Assembly: GCA_964251665.1 (NCBI GenBank)
Contig: CAXUKO010000002.1
Span: 1-64,000, forward strand
Length of the DNA stretch: 64,000 nucleotides
Reading direction: 5' to 3'
Source of the DNA: JBBQLG01 sp964251665
GTDB lineage: Bacteria > Bacteroidota > Bacteroidia > Cytophagales > Spirosomataceae
Both the position numbers and the translations under genes were made by a program. Positions 1-8,243 of the stretch are shown in pieces (positions within the stretch are counted from its first letter, which is position 1; each line of letters starts with the position of its first letter). The notes beneath the pieces were generated by a model. It was not told the origin of the DNA and made no database searches. It saw nothing but the letters and a program-made list of their open reading frames with translations.

Positions 1-1
1 A

Positions 2-256
2 TCATGCTACAACGTATTGAACCAAAAGACCAACTATAATTCCCCAACACGCTCTAAAAATGTACGAATCAGTTCCAATATGGGCAACGTTACTGTCAAC
101 TCGGTTATAGGAGTTCAGAGGTACAGCAAACCCGCTATATACAATACGATTAATTGTCCATTTTCCTACAATAGGATTGACAGCTATAGGCTCTATACTT
201 TTCTTGCAAGCGAACATACTCACGATGAGTATAGCCAATAAAATATTATTATTCAT
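2..256 (-). CDS. Short putative lipoprotein, possibly a truncated lipocalin-like protein
   Basis: An 84-residue reading frame with a hydrophobic N-terminus ending in SMFAC followed by KKS, which resembles a weak lipobox with Cys17 as the lipidated residue. The stretch VGKWTINRIVYSG recalls the first strand of small lipocalin-like lipoproteins of Bacteroidota. Those are usually about 130-160 residues, so this one is short, and its last 17 residues (from RACWG) are hydrophobic and do not look like the family. It may be truncated or frameshifted. The stop codon lies at the very edge of the window, so the frame is complete as read. The surrounding DNA is AT-richer than the following genes. Function unknown. 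Confidence 0.4.
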   Translation of the reverse strand: MNNNILLAILIVSMFACKKSIEPIAVNPIVGKWTINRIVYSGFAVPLNSYNRVDSNVAHIGTDSYIFRACWGIIVGLLVQYVVA

Positions 257-304
257 GTTGTATAAGTAGATGTTATGATAATCAGCTATAAAAAAGTAAG
301 CGTC

Positions 305-985
305 TTACACTGTTGTTTCCTCCACTCGTCCGTCCTCGCAACGCAGTACGCGGGCGGGGTATTTGCGCAATAAATCGTAATTGTGGGTGGCCATGAGTAC
401 AGCGGTGCCGGAGTTATTGATGGCCTGAAAGACGTGCATCACCTGATCCGATACGTCGGGGTCAAGGTTGCCCGTTGGCTCATCGGCAATGAGAAGTTTA
501 GGCTCGTTGAGCATCGCCCGGGCAATAACTACCCGCTGCTGCTCACCACCCGACAACTGATGCGGCATTTTCTTCTGCGCCGTTCCCATTCCTACCTGCA
601 TGAGCACGTCGGCCATGCGGTTTTCCATCTTGGTTTTGTCGCGCCAGCCGGTGGCCTTCAACACGAATTTGAGGTTGTCCTCCACACTACGGTCCGAAAA
701 CAACTGAAAATCCTGAAACACAATGCCAATGCGACGCCGGAGGTACGGCACTTCTTTGGGCTTTAGCTTATCGAGGGCAAACTCATCTACCTTACCGCTG
801 CCGTGTTGCAGCCATAAATCGGCGTACAGTGTTTTAAGCAGCGAACTCTTGCCGCTGCCCGTTCGGCCAATGAGGTAGGCGAAGTCGCCTTTGTGGATGT
901 CAAAATTTACATCGCCCAGCACTAATTTATTGCCCTGATAAATGTCGGCGTGACTGAGCGAAAGGACGGGTTCGGTCGAGAACAT
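305..985 (-). CDS. ftsE: FtsE-like ABC transporter ATP-binding protein
   Basis: A 226-residue ATPase of the size and type of FtsE, the nucleotide-binding half of FtsEX, which acts at the inner membrane in cell division by controlling peptidoglycan hydrolysis. Visible motifs: Walker A GRTGSGKS (residues 40-47), Q-loop FQDFQLF, signature LSGGEQQR, Walker B LLIADEP and switch histidine ATHN. The frame stays open 28 codons upstream, but MFSTEPVLS is the better start because homologues begin just before the first strand and the extra residues look non-coding. No ftsX lies next to it, which is usual in Bacteroidota. It follows galK on the same strand after 88 bases. A LolD/MacB-type ATPase is the alternative. 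Confidence 0.85.
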   Translation of the reverse strand: MFSTEPVLSLSHADIYQGNKLVLGDVNFDIHKGDFAYLIGRTGSGKSSLLKTLYADLWLQHGSGKVDEFALDKLKPKEVPYLRRRIGIVFQDFQLFSDRSVEDNLKFVLKATGWRDKTKMENRMADVLMQVGMGTAQKKMPHQLSGGEQQRVVIARAMLNEPKLLIADEPTGNLDPDVSDQVMHVFQAINNSGTAVLMATHNYDLLRKYPARVLRCEDGRVEETTV

Positions 986-1073
986 AAGTTTAAAATTGTG
1001 TCGGGTAAACGGGCGTACGTAACCCGGCAGGCTGATTGACAAATGTAGCCAACCCGCCGGGGAAACCAAGTTT

Positions 1074-2231
1074 TTAGCGAATGACGTGCGTTCCGTCCTC
1101 TATCCGGCAGACGTAAATAAGGGTGTCTTTGCCGGTTTGAGCCCGGTACTGTTCGGTAATTACCCGCTCAAAATCGGCCAGAGCATCTTCGGTTACCAGG
1201 TTGATCGTACAACCGCCGAAGCCGCCCCCCATCATCCGGGCTCCCAGCACACCGACATGATTACGGGCGATTTCCTGCAGAACATCCAACTCAAAACAAC
1301 TCACTTCGTACCACTTGCTCAGGCCTTCATGCGAGCCATACATGAGTTGGCCAAAGGCTGCTACGTCGTCCTGTTCGAGAGCCGCTACGCCATCGAGTAC
1401 GCGCTGATTTTCCTGCACCACATACGCGCACCGACGATAGAGCAGTGGTTCGTGGGCTTTCAGATGCGCATCGAGCATGGGCATCGTAACATCGCGGAGG
1501 CTGTTTATGCCGGGATAATGCTGCTGTAGCATACGAACGCCTGCTTCACACTCGGCCCGGCGGGTGTTGTACTCCGACGTAACGAGGGCGTGTTTCACCT
1601 GCGAATCACACAGCACAATGCGAATACCAGCCATTTTCAGCGGGGCGTAGGTGTACTCGAGGGAGCGGCAGTCGAGCTTGATGACGTGGTCGGCCCGGCC
1701 CATCATGCTGGCAAACATATCCATGATGCCTACCTTAGCGCCCACGAACTCGTTTTCGGCCCGGCGGGACAGTTTCAGCAGGTCGATCCGGTCGATACCA
1801 AGGTCAAAGAGTTCGTTCAAGGCCAGACCGACGCCGTTTTCCAGCGCGGCCGACGAGGATAAGCCGCCCCCCATGGGAATGGTGCCGCCGAAGATGCAGT
1901 TAAAGCCGCCAATGGTATGGCCCGCCCGCTGAATCTGATCGACCATGCCGAGAAGATAATCGGGCCAGCCCTTCGGCGACCGTTCCAGGGTGTCGATTGC
2001 CCCTTCGTAAGTATCACCGTCGAGGTCGTGAGCCACGAAATGAAGTTGTCCGTCGGTGCGGGAACCAACGGCGAGATAGATCGCTTTGTCGATGGCGGCT
2101 GGCAGCACAAAGCCCTCGTTGTAGTCGGTATGTTCGCCGATGAGGTTGACCCGGCCGGGGGAGCCGATCAACACCGGTTCAGCATTAAAGAGTTGTTGAT
2201 ACCGTTCCGTTAAGCGCGTCAGCAATTCCAT
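1074..2231 (-). CDS. galK: Galactokinase
   Basis: Galactokinase of 385 residues, the normal length, phosphorylating alpha-D-galactose with ATP to galactose 1-phosphate in the Leloir pathway in the cytosol. It carries the galactokinase signature GRVNLIGEHTDY (residues 26-37), the GHMP-kinase ATP loop GGGLSSSAALE (121-131), the catalytic-Asp region KVGIMDMFASMMG near residue 175, and the C-terminal glycine motif GARMMGGGFGGCT. No other Leloir genes (galT, galE, galM) are in the window. The gene lies just downstream of the SRP RNA gene on the same strand and is separated from it by that gene's T-rich end. Confidence 0.96.
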   Translation of the reverse strand: MELLTRLTERYQQLFNAEPVLIGSPGRVNLIGEHTDYNEGFVLPAAIDKAIYLAVGSRTDGQLHFVAHDLDGDTYEGAIDTLERSPKGWPDYLLGMVDQIQRAGHTIGGFNCIFGGTIPMGGGLSSSAALENGVGLALNELFDLGIDRIDLLKLSRRAENEFVGAKVGIMDMFASMMGRADHVIKLDCRSLEYTYAPLKMAGIRIVLCDSQVKHALVTSEYNTRRAECEAGVRMLQQHYPGINSLRDVTMPMLDAHLKAHEPLLYRRCAYVVQENQRVLDGVAALEQDDVAAFGQLMYGSHEGLSKWYEVSCFELDVLQEIARNHVGVLGARMMGGGFGGCTINLVTEDALADFERVITEQYRAQTGKDTLIYVCRIEDGTHVIR

Positions 2232-2353
2232 ACGATGCAGGAGTAAAAGGTTCAGTTACTAAAATGGCCCTGATGGTAAAAGGACTAAACGCCTGGAAAT
2301 ACCAGTGCCATTTAATCATTTTGTCATCAGAGCCAGTCAGGGCAAAAAAAAAT

Positions 2354-2444
2354 GGCAAACCGAGTGTCTCACCGCTACGACCACCTACCCTTGCTTCGGT
2401 CAAGACCTGGGGGATTCAGCAGGAGCTGGTAGCACCGATTTGCC
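2354..2444 (-). ncRNA. ffs: Signal recognition particle RNA (small bacterial type)
   Basis: Read on the minus strand this is a 91-base RNA whose ends pair (GGCAAA at the 5' end, TTTGCC at the 3' end). Its centre holds CCCCCAGG, a short apical hairpin, then AGCAAGGGTA. These are the two sides of the SRP domain IV internal loops that bind Ffh. Flanking arms pair (GCTAC with GTAGC). It is followed at once by nine T residues, a ready-made terminator, and preceded by TAGTTTTG ending four bases before the first G. The apical sequence is CTTG or TTGA depending on how the stem is drawn, not the common GGAA. With Ffh, this RNA targets membrane proteins to the translocon. Confidence 0.85.
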
Positions 2445-2448
2445 GATG

Positions 2449-2456
2449 CAAAACTA
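2449..2456 (-). promoter_or_regulatory. -7 promoter element TAGTTTTG of the SRP RNA gene
   Basis: An exact match to the Bacteroidota sigma-A -7 motif TAnnTTTG on the minus strand, ending four bases before the predicted 5' end of the SRP RNA. A T-rich stretch sits about 19 bases upstream, where the -33 element would be. Confidence 0.6.
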
Positions 2457-2488
2457 CGGGTTTCTGGTGGAAATAAAAGCTGGCAGGC

Positions 2489-2496
2489 TACTTTTG
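2489..2496 (+). promoter_or_regulatory. -7 promoter element TACTTTTG of the TPR lipoprotein gene
   Basis: An exact TAnnTTTG match on the plus strand, back to back with the SRP RNA promoter 32 bases away. Transcription would begin near position 2501, which argues against the earliest possible start codon at 2507 and favours a later one. Confidence 0.5.
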
Positions 2497-2545
2497 TGCA
2501 TCAAATGTGAAGGGTTTTATGACTGAGTATAGATTATTAACCGCA

Positions 2546-3292
2546 ATGAGCGCGGAGGGTTACGCAACGTGCGCGGAGAAAAAGGCGTGGCGTTTCGTTA
2601 ACAGGCTGTTCGTTATGCTGAGTGTCTGCCTGCTAAGCTGCACATCGTCAGACAGCTACGTGCAACAGGGTAAGGCGCTTATGCAGCAGGGTAAATTCCG
2701 CGAAGCCGTACAGGTACTGAATCAGGCGGTTGAAGCCGACGCCGGTAACGCCGAAGCGTTTAATACGCGGGGCGTCGCTTATTTTGAATTAAAAGAGTAC
2801 GCCAATGCCCTGTTAGACTATGGTCAGGCCATTCAGTTGAAGCCCGACTCGTATCGGCCATATTACAACCGGGCCCTGCTGAAAACCGCGCAGGGAGACG
2901 CTACAGCCGCACTAAAAGATTATTCGGATGCGATTCGTATCGCGCCCGATACGTCCGAAAACTACCTGAACCGGGGACAGTTATTTGCCTTACAGGGCCA
3001 AACGCAACCCGCGTTGAATGACTTCACGCAGGCCATAAAACTGGACCCTAAAAATGCACTTGCTTTGTATAATCGGGGTAATTTGCGGTATCAGCAGAAA
3101 GACTTGCCCGGTGCCGTCGCCGATTTTCAGCAGGCTATTGGCGCAGATCCTAAATTTGGCAAGGCGTTTTATGCGTTGGGCATCGCTCAGATCGTTCAGA
3201 ATCAGGGGGAGACGGGTTGCCTGAGCCTGAAACAGGCTCAGCAGTTAGGCTACCCGGATGCCGCTAACGCCGTGAGTCAGTATTGTCAATAA
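2546..3292 (+). CDS. TPR-repeat lipoprotein
   Basis: A cell-envelope protein of about 248 residues: an N-terminal hydrophobic stretch ending in the lipobox LLSC, then about six tetratricopeptide repeats with typical motifs (NAEAFNTRGVAYFEL, YRPYYNRALLKTAQG, NALALYNRGNLRYQQ). TPRs form helical scaffolds for protein-protein contact; no enzymatic domain is seen. The start is uncertain. ATGs occur at 2507, 2519, 2546 and 2615. The promoter position disfavours the first. The stretch 2546-2590 (GCGCGGAG repeated around TTACGCAA) resembles an intergenic repeat, so translation might begin even later. Partner unknown. Confidence 0.8.
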   Translation: MSAEGYATCAEKKAWRFVNRLFVMLSVCLLSCTSSDSYVQQGKALMQQGKFREAVQVLNQAVEADAGNAEAFNTRGVAYFELKEYANALLDYGQAIQLKPDSYRPYYNRALLKTAQGDATAALKDYSDAIRIAPDTSENYLNRGQLFALQGQTQPALNDFTQAIKLDPKNALALYNRGNLRYQQKDLPGAVADFQQAIGADPKFGKAFYALGIAQIVQNQGETGCLSLKQAQQLGYPDAANAVSQYCQ

Positions 3293-3310
3293 ACCCTGTC
3301 CGTTTCGGCG

Positions 3311-3380
3311 GTCTGGCTGGAGGCCCACATCCGGCCGTTATCTGGCTAAAGCCGGACGTGGGCGTCCGGGACTATAGATA
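3311..3380. repeat. REP-like double hairpin, degenerate copy (A)
   Basis: The right half contains CCGGACGTGGGCGTCCGG, a perfect 7-base stem with a TGGG loop; the left half is an inverted, decayed version (GCCCACATCCGGC). The spacer begins CGTTA and ends AAA, as in the copies near 35.8 and 41.6 kb. It lies between the TPR lipoprotein gene and the TMEM220-like gene. Confidence 0.7.
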
Positions 3381-3386
3381 CCTATC

Positions 3387-3731
3387 ATGCGAAAAACCCT
3401 TGCCCTCATTTTTGCCGTTCTCTTTGTGGTCTTCGCCGGGCTTCAGTACAACGACCCCGATCCACAGGTTTGGATACCCATTTATGGCTTTGCGGCCGTA
3501 GCCTGCCTGATGGCCTACACGGACATTGGCCGACCCTGGTTTTTTGCTCTGATGGCGGTCATTTATTTAGTCGCGGCAGCCTATCAATGGCCACCCGTTT
3601 TTCATGGCTTTGCCTTTGGCGAGGGCATGCGCGATATGAATATCGAACTGGCCCGCGAATCGGGCGGGTTGGTAATCTGCACCCTGGCAATGGGCTTGAT
3701 GGCCTGGCTGACCCGGAGCCGGCTGGCCTGA
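3387..3731 (+). CDS. TMEM220-family membrane protein
   Basis: A 114-residue integral membrane protein with about four hydrophobic segments. It resembles the TMEM220 family, best seen in the N-terminal LIFAVLFVVFAGLQYNDPDP and the WIPIYG segment just after. The family is widespread in Bacteroidota, but no biochemical role is established. It starts seven bases after the REP-like copy and ends just before a strong bidirectional terminator. A separate short transcript, or read-through from the TPR lipoprotein, are both possible. Confidence 0.8.
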   Translation: MRKTLALIFAVLFVVFAGLQYNDPDPQVWIPIYGFAAVACLMAYTDIGRPWFFALMAVIYLVAAAYQWPPVFHGFAFGEGMRDMNIELARESGGLVICTLAMGLMAWLTRSRLA

Positions 3732-3740
3732 TTCCGATAG

Positions 3741-3790
3741 CCCTGATACACAAAAAGCCGGACGCAAGTCCGGCTTTTTGTGTATCAGGG
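3741..3790. terminator. Bidirectional intrinsic terminator
   Basis: A perfect 23-base inverted repeat with a GCAA tetraloop. The stem contains AAAAAGCCGG and CCGGCTTTTT, giving a T-tract on either strand. It sits between the convergent TMEM220-like and ThuA-fusion genes. Confidence 0.9.
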
Positions 3791-3800
3791 TGCAGGGCGT

Positions 3801-6800
3801 TTATTTTCCCTGTCCGGTAGTCGTCCCGGTGTTGCCCGATGCGGTTTGCTGACCCATAAACTGAACCCAGCTTATGGCAAACAGCGGCTTCCCTTTATTG
3901 TCAGGATTGACAAAGACGAAGTACACTTTATGCATACCGGCTCCGGCTGGCTTGATCGGAATAGTCACCGGAGCCGTAGAACCTACTTTTACGTCAGATT
4001 CACCCAGTAATGAACCTGTTGGTGCGTCGAGCCGGACTTCGAGTTTTCCACCGGCGGTGCGGGCCGCATCCGAAATCATAGCTACCTGTATGCTCTGAAT
4101 GCCACTCAGGTCGATGTCATTGAAATAGAAGTTACTGCCTGAGGTTGTCCCAATAGCCAGTTCGCCAATTCCGTCGACCTTGTACTTCATGATTTCCTTC
4201 TGGCCGTCGAAGTCGCCCGCTTTCAGTTTAGAACTGCGCAGGGCAACCGTCGATGAATTGGTAATCGGACCAATGGCCCCATTGCCTTTGTCGGTGTAGC
4301 TGGCCGAGAAAATGTAAGAGCCTTCTTTCTGCTTGGGCGCAGTCACGTAGGTTCCTGTTAGTGGCTGCCGGTTCGCCATTTTGTCATCGGCGAGCGACAG
4401 AATATACTTCACCATGCTGGTGGCATCCTCTTTGGAAACCTGTGGGTGGGCACTCATTGCCTGTTCACCCCAGACGCCACCGCCCCCTTTGATAATTTTG
4501 TCCGACAGTTTACCTTCGATCATAAACGTGCCTTTGTACTTTTTAGCGACGTCGATGTAGGCCGGTCCGATGGATTTTTTGTCGATGGCGTGGCAGGATT
4601 TACAATCGCTCAGTTCCATTAAGCGTTTGCCCGTCGAGAAGCCTAAGTTAGCCTGGTGCCCTTGTGCGAGTACCGTTTTATCGAAACCTTCGAGGTAGTT
4701 GATGGTCATCACGACGTCGTCAGGATTCACGCCCTTGGCCAGTGTACCGTCTTCTTTATCGGCTACTTTCACGGTGTACTCAACGGGTTTGTTCGGGAAA
4801 AAGAACGTCTTGTTTCCCTTCACCGCTACCTCCACTTTGGGCATGTCGTTGCCGACTTTTACCTCTACCTCTCTGGTCGATACGTTTCCGCTGGCGTCTT
4901 TCACCGTCAGAACCGGATGGTAAATGCCGGGCTTGGTATAGGTGAACGAAGGACTGGCCTGCGTGCTTTTGGGGAGGCCTTTGCCGAAATTCCATTCGTA
5001 GGTCAGGGCATCGCCGTCATAATCCATCGTGCCGTTCGCATCGAATTTTACCGTCAGCGGAGCAGCACCCACCGGCTTATTCACCGAAGCTACTACCAGC
5101 GGCCGACGGTTACCGGCTGTGTAGATGATCTGCGAAAGAGCCGCGTCGGAATTCTGCGCGAACCAGTTCTGACCGTATTCGAGGGTGTAAAGCGACCCAT
5201 CATTGGCGAACTGCATGTCGATGGTGTGCGAGAATTTGGTGTTGGGCATCAGCCGCTCCATCTTCATAAAATCGCCGGTTGGCGTCATCGACACCGGGCT
5301 GATCCAGTCGCGCATCCAGTCGTAGGCAAAAAACTTACCGTCGTAGTAGCGGGGAAACTTCACGTTCGACTCGGCATAGTCATCGTAGTAGTAAACCGGG
5401 CCACCCATCGCATTGCGTCCGCCCTTGCCGACGATGCTGCCAAACTCGGGTGATTCCGCATAGGGGTAATAGATGAATGCTTTCTGAGCGGGTGGCAGCT
5501 CCCGTAAGCCCGTGTTGTGGGGCGAATCGTTGATGGGGTGCGCCGGGTCAAACAGTGGCCCGGTGGTGCTGTCGGCAAACGAACGGCTGTGGTAAGGCCG
5601 GTTGTCGGCTACGAACAGGGGCCAGCCATAATAACCCGCCTTCCGGGCCTGATTCATTTCGTCATGACCACGGGGGCCGAATTTGTCGCTGTTTTCACCC
5701 GCGTCGGGACCAACTTCACCCCAATACAGGAAACCCGTGTGCTGATCGACTGAAATCCGGTATGGGTTCCGGTTGCCCATTACATAGATCTCCGGCCGGG
5801 TTTTTTCAGTGCCTTTTGGAAAGAGATTACCATTAGGAATGGTGTACGTGCCGTCAGGCTGCGGGGTGATGCGCAGAATTTTACCGCGCAAATCGTTGGT
5901 GTTGCTCGATGTTTTCCGGGCATCCCGGCCACCCATCCCGGGCCGTTCGTCGATGGGTGCGAAGCCCTGCGAGAAAAACGGATCGGTGTCGTCGCCGGCC
6001 GAGAGGTAAAGATTGCCTTTTCTATCCCAGGCAATCGAGCCGCCGGTATGGCAGCAGCCAGTACGTTTTACAGGAACCGTCAGCAGGACTTTCTCGGTGC
6101 TTAGGAGCAGCGTGTCACGCACGTCGTCATACACAAACCGCGACAGATGCTGCGCCGTATCGCCGGGGGCTTCGGGGCGGGCCAATGGCGAATAGTAGGC
6201 GTAAATAAACTTGTTCTGCTTGAAGTTCGGGTCAATATTCAGACCCATCAGGCCGTATTCAAACTTGGTATAGACCGGGAAGTTCGCGACAACTTTTGTC
6301 GTTTTCTTTTTCGGATCGTAGAGTTTCAACTCGCCTTTACGCTGGGCAAATAACACTTTGCCGTTGTCCAGAACAGCCAGTTCCGTTGGCTCATCGAGTC
6401 CGGTGATCAGGACTTTTTTCTCGAACCGATTTTCTTCCGGGGCTATCTGCGACGTGGCTTTGCTGTAATCTAATTTGGTAGCCATCACGGACTGCAAACC
6501 GCCAAGCAGGTGCTTTTTGAAAACCGGGTCGACAAATGTGGCGTCTTCGTGGCCGAAGTTGGTGTAGAACGCCTTGCCGCCGTCGAAGTTATGGAACCAC
6601 GCCATCGGGTGATTGTCGCCCATTAAACCATCCTTATACGTTTTCTCGTCAATCTTAACCAGCACAGTGATGTCGGGGCTGACATCCTTAAAGCTGTAGA
6701 ACTCATCACGAATTGTCCAGCGGTCGGGGAAGCCCGCCATCGAAGGGTGGTTTTTGTTGACCGCGTAGGCTTCGCCCGTCTGCACGTTAGGCGTTTCCTT

Positions 6801-7298
6801 GTTTTTGATACCGGGATGATCTACGAAATAGGCGCCGGCCAATTTGCCGTACCACGGCCAGTCGTATTCGGTATCGGTAGCGGCATGAATACCCACATAC
6901 CCGCCACCCGACTGAATATACCGCTCAAAAGCTGCCTGCTGCGTGTCGTCGAGTACGTTACCCGTCGTGCTCAGAAATACCACGGCACCGTACCGCTTCA
7001 GGTTGGCTTCGGTGAATTTGGTAGCGTCCGTGGTCGTATCCACGGCGAACCCGTTTTCAGTACCCATCTGCATCAGGGCTTTCTGACCAGCGGGAATAGA
7101 CGTGTGGTGCCAGCCGAGCGTGCGGGAGAAGACCAGAATGCGGGGCTGACCCGTGCCGACTCCCGGTTGGGACATGGCTGGTTTTGTGGCTGTAGCGGTA
7201 GTCGCTTTCTTAGCCGTCTGCGCCCATCCCGGCAGTATCAGGGCCGTACAGGCCGTTGCCAGCAGAAGTTTTCTGAGCGTTTTTTTACGATTCATCAT
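3801..7298 (-). CDS. ThuA / sugar dehydrogenase / PKD / cytochrome c / carbohydrate-binding fusion protein
   Basis: A 1165-residue exported protein. After a signal peptide (cleavage near GWAQT, about residue 26) come a ThuA-like glutamine-amidotransferase-fold domain (about 50-280, with GWHHTSIPAGQ), a PQQ-type glucose/sorbosone dehydrogenase beta-propeller (about 286-730, with DEPTELAVL and MGNRNPYRISVD), a PKD domain (about 733-815), a class I cytochrome c domain with heme motif CKSCH starting at residue 899, and a C-terminal CBM6-like beta domain (about 990-1147). The family architecture implies periplasmic oxidation of a sugar or glycan, with electrons passed to the attached heme. The substrate cannot be read from sequence. 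The gene has its own promoter motif and stands alone between two terminators. Confidence 0.9.
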   Translation of the reverse strand: MMNRKKTLRKLLLATACTALILPGWAQTAKKATTATATKPAMSQPGVGTGQPRILVFSRTLGWHHTSIPAGQKALMQMGTENGFAVDTTTDATKFTEANLKRYGAVVFLSTTGNVLDDTQQAAFERYIQSGGGYVGIHAATDTEYDWPWYGKLAGAYFVDHPGIKNKETPNVQTGEAYAVNKNHPSMAGFPDRWTIRDEFYSFKDVSPDITVLVKIDEKTYKDGLMGDNHPMAWFHNFDGGKAFYTNFGHEDATFVDPVFKKHLLGGLQSVMATKLDYSKATSQIAPEENRFEKKVLITGLDEPTELAVLDNGKVLFAQRKGELKLYDPKKKTTKVVANFPVYTKFEYGLMGLNIDPNFKQNKFIYAYYSPLARPEAPGDTAQHLSRFVYDDVRDTLLLSTEKVLLTVPVKRTGCCHTGGSIAWDRKGNLYLSAGDDTDPFFSQGFAPIDERPGMGGRDARKTSSNTNDLRGKILRITPQPDGTYTIPNGNLFPKGTEKTRPEIYVMGNRNPYRISVDQHTGFLYWGEVGPDAGENSDKFGPRGHDEMNQARKAGYYGWPLFVADNRPYHSRSFADSTTGPLFDPAHPINDSPHNTGLRELPPAQKAFIYYPYAESPEFGSIVGKGGRNAMGGPVYYYDDYAESNVKFPRYYDGKFFAYDWMRDWISPVSMTPTGDFMKMERLMPNTKFSHTIDMQFANDGSLYTLEYGQNWFAQNSDAALSQIIYTAGNRRPLVVASVNKPVGAAPLTVKFDANGTMDYDGDALTYEWNFGKGLPKSTQASPSFTYTKPGIYHPVLTVKDASGNVSTREVEVKVGNDMPKVEVAVKGNKTFFFPNKPVEYTVKVADKEDGTLAKGVNPDDVVMTINYLEGFDKTVLAQGHQANLGFSTGKRLMELSDCKSCHAIDKKSIGPAYIDVAKKYKGTFMIEGKLSDKIIKGGGGVWGEQAMSAHPQVSKEDATSMVKYILSLADDKMANRQPLTGTYVTAPKQKEGSYIFSASYTDKGNGAIGPITNSSTVALRSSKLKAGDFDGQKEIMKYKVDGIGELAIGTTSGSNFYFNDIDLSGIQSIQVAMISDAARTAGGKLEVRLDAPTGSLLGESDVKVGSTAPVTIPIKPAGAGMHKVYFVFVNPDNKGKPLFAISWVQFMGQQTASGNTGTTTGQGK

Positions 7299-7372
7299 TG
7301 GGGTTGCTTTAAAGCGATTGAGCTAAGTAAACGTTGAATTATTCTACTGTAGAGTTGATACAATCTAAGAAG

Positions 7373-7380
7373 CAAAGCTA
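7373..7380 (-). promoter_or_regulatory. -7 promoter element TAGCTTTG of the ThuA fusion gene
   Basis: An exact TAnnTTTG match on the minus strand, 75 bases upstream of the ThuA-fusion start codon and directly after the terminator that ends the esterase transcript. Confidence 0.55.
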
Positions 7381-7384
7381 CACA

Positions 7385-7420
7385 AAAAGCAGACAGACTC
7401 GTGCGGGTCTGTCTGCTTTT
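7385..7420. terminator. Intrinsic terminator downstream of the esterase gene
   Basis: A 16-base stem with one G-T pair and a GTGC loop. The stem carries AAAAGCAGACAGAC and its complement, so a T-tract follows on either strand. It closes the minus-strand esterase transcript. Confidence 0.85.
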
Positions 7421-7463
7421 ATGCTGGTATCTACGCACAAACCACCTTCTGTACAGGCAGTCA

Positions 7464-8192
7464 TCAGAGATACAACTGAACCATTTTCTGCCAGAATTCG
7501 GCCTTATGAGCGCGACCTTCCCAGATGTAAACCTCGTTGGTAACATGCTTGGCCCACAACGCTGCGCTCAGGGCCTGGGTGCTGCCCAGAAACGGGTCTT
7601 CATCACCAACGGCCATCACAATTTCCATCCGTCGCCAGTAATCCAGAATGGCTTCGTCGTGCAGATTAGGCACAAAATGATTGGGGGTATGGTAATAAAT
7701 ATCCTCATTGTAAAACTCCTCGAACAGGCCCCGAAATTCGGCAACGGGCGTCGAGAGGTCATACCGGCCGCTCAGGGCGACAATTTTACCAAACCACTGC
7801 GGATGCCGGAGCGCAATATTGACCGCATGAAACGCCCCGAAACTACAGCCGTGGGCGATCATGAACGGTTGTGGATTAAGTCGGCGGCTAAGGGGAAGCA
7901 CCTCCTCCAGAATGTATTTTTCGTACTCGATATGCCGCTGAATCCGCTCGAAAGGCGGCTTGGTTTTGGAGTATAAGCTATCGCCGTCGACACTATCGAC
8001 GCAAAGCAACTGAATATGTCCGGCTTCCAGTTTTTCCGTCAGTGCTTCGACCAGGCCAAAGTCTTCGTAATCGAAGAAGCGGCCAAATCGGGTTGGGAAG
8101 ACCAGCACACGGGCACCGGCATGTCCGAAAACAAGCAGCTCCATGTCCCGATTCAGGTTCGGGCTAAACCAGTGGTAGTAATGGCGGTGCAT
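7464..8192 (-). CDS. Alpha/beta-hydrolase esterase (esterase D-like)
   Basis: A 242-residue hydrolase of the putative-esterase family. The nucleophile elbow is GCSFGAFHA, with Ser in the G-x-S-x-G position. A likely acid lies in the MAVGDEDPF region and a likely catalytic His in WEGRAHKAEFW. The N-terminal GHAGARVLVFPTRFGRF is typical of the branch annotated as esterase in Bacteroidota. No signal peptide is visible, so it should be cytosolic. Natural substrate unknown; acyl esters are expected from the fold. It ends before a strong terminator, so it is probably monocistronic. Confidence 0.85.
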   Translation of the reverse strand: MHRHYYHWFSPNLNRDMELLVFGHAGARVLVFPTRFGRFFDYEDFGLVEALTEKLEAGHIQLLCVDSVDGDSLYSKTKPPFERIQRHIEYEKYILEEVLPLSRRLNPQPFMIAHGCSFGAFHAVNIALRHPQWFGKIVALSGRYDLSTPVAEFRGLFEEFYNEDIYYHTPNHFVPNLHDEAILDYWRRMEIVMAVGDEDPFLGSTQALSAALWAKHVTNEVYIWEGRAHKAEFWQKMVQLYL

Positions 8193-8243
8193 ACATAGCA
8201 GGACAGATTCGGGCGAAATTGGCCTTTTTTTCGTGAACAGCCG

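Noticed and set aside
2264..2526. Short plus-strand frames between galK and the TPR gene
   Set aside because: They overlap the SRP RNA gene and the promoters and show no protein-like features.
4656..5453. A 265-codon open frame on the plus strand, antisense to the ThuA fusion gene
   Set aside because: It is a mirror of the strong coding pattern on the other strand; no recognisable domain, no promoter or start context.
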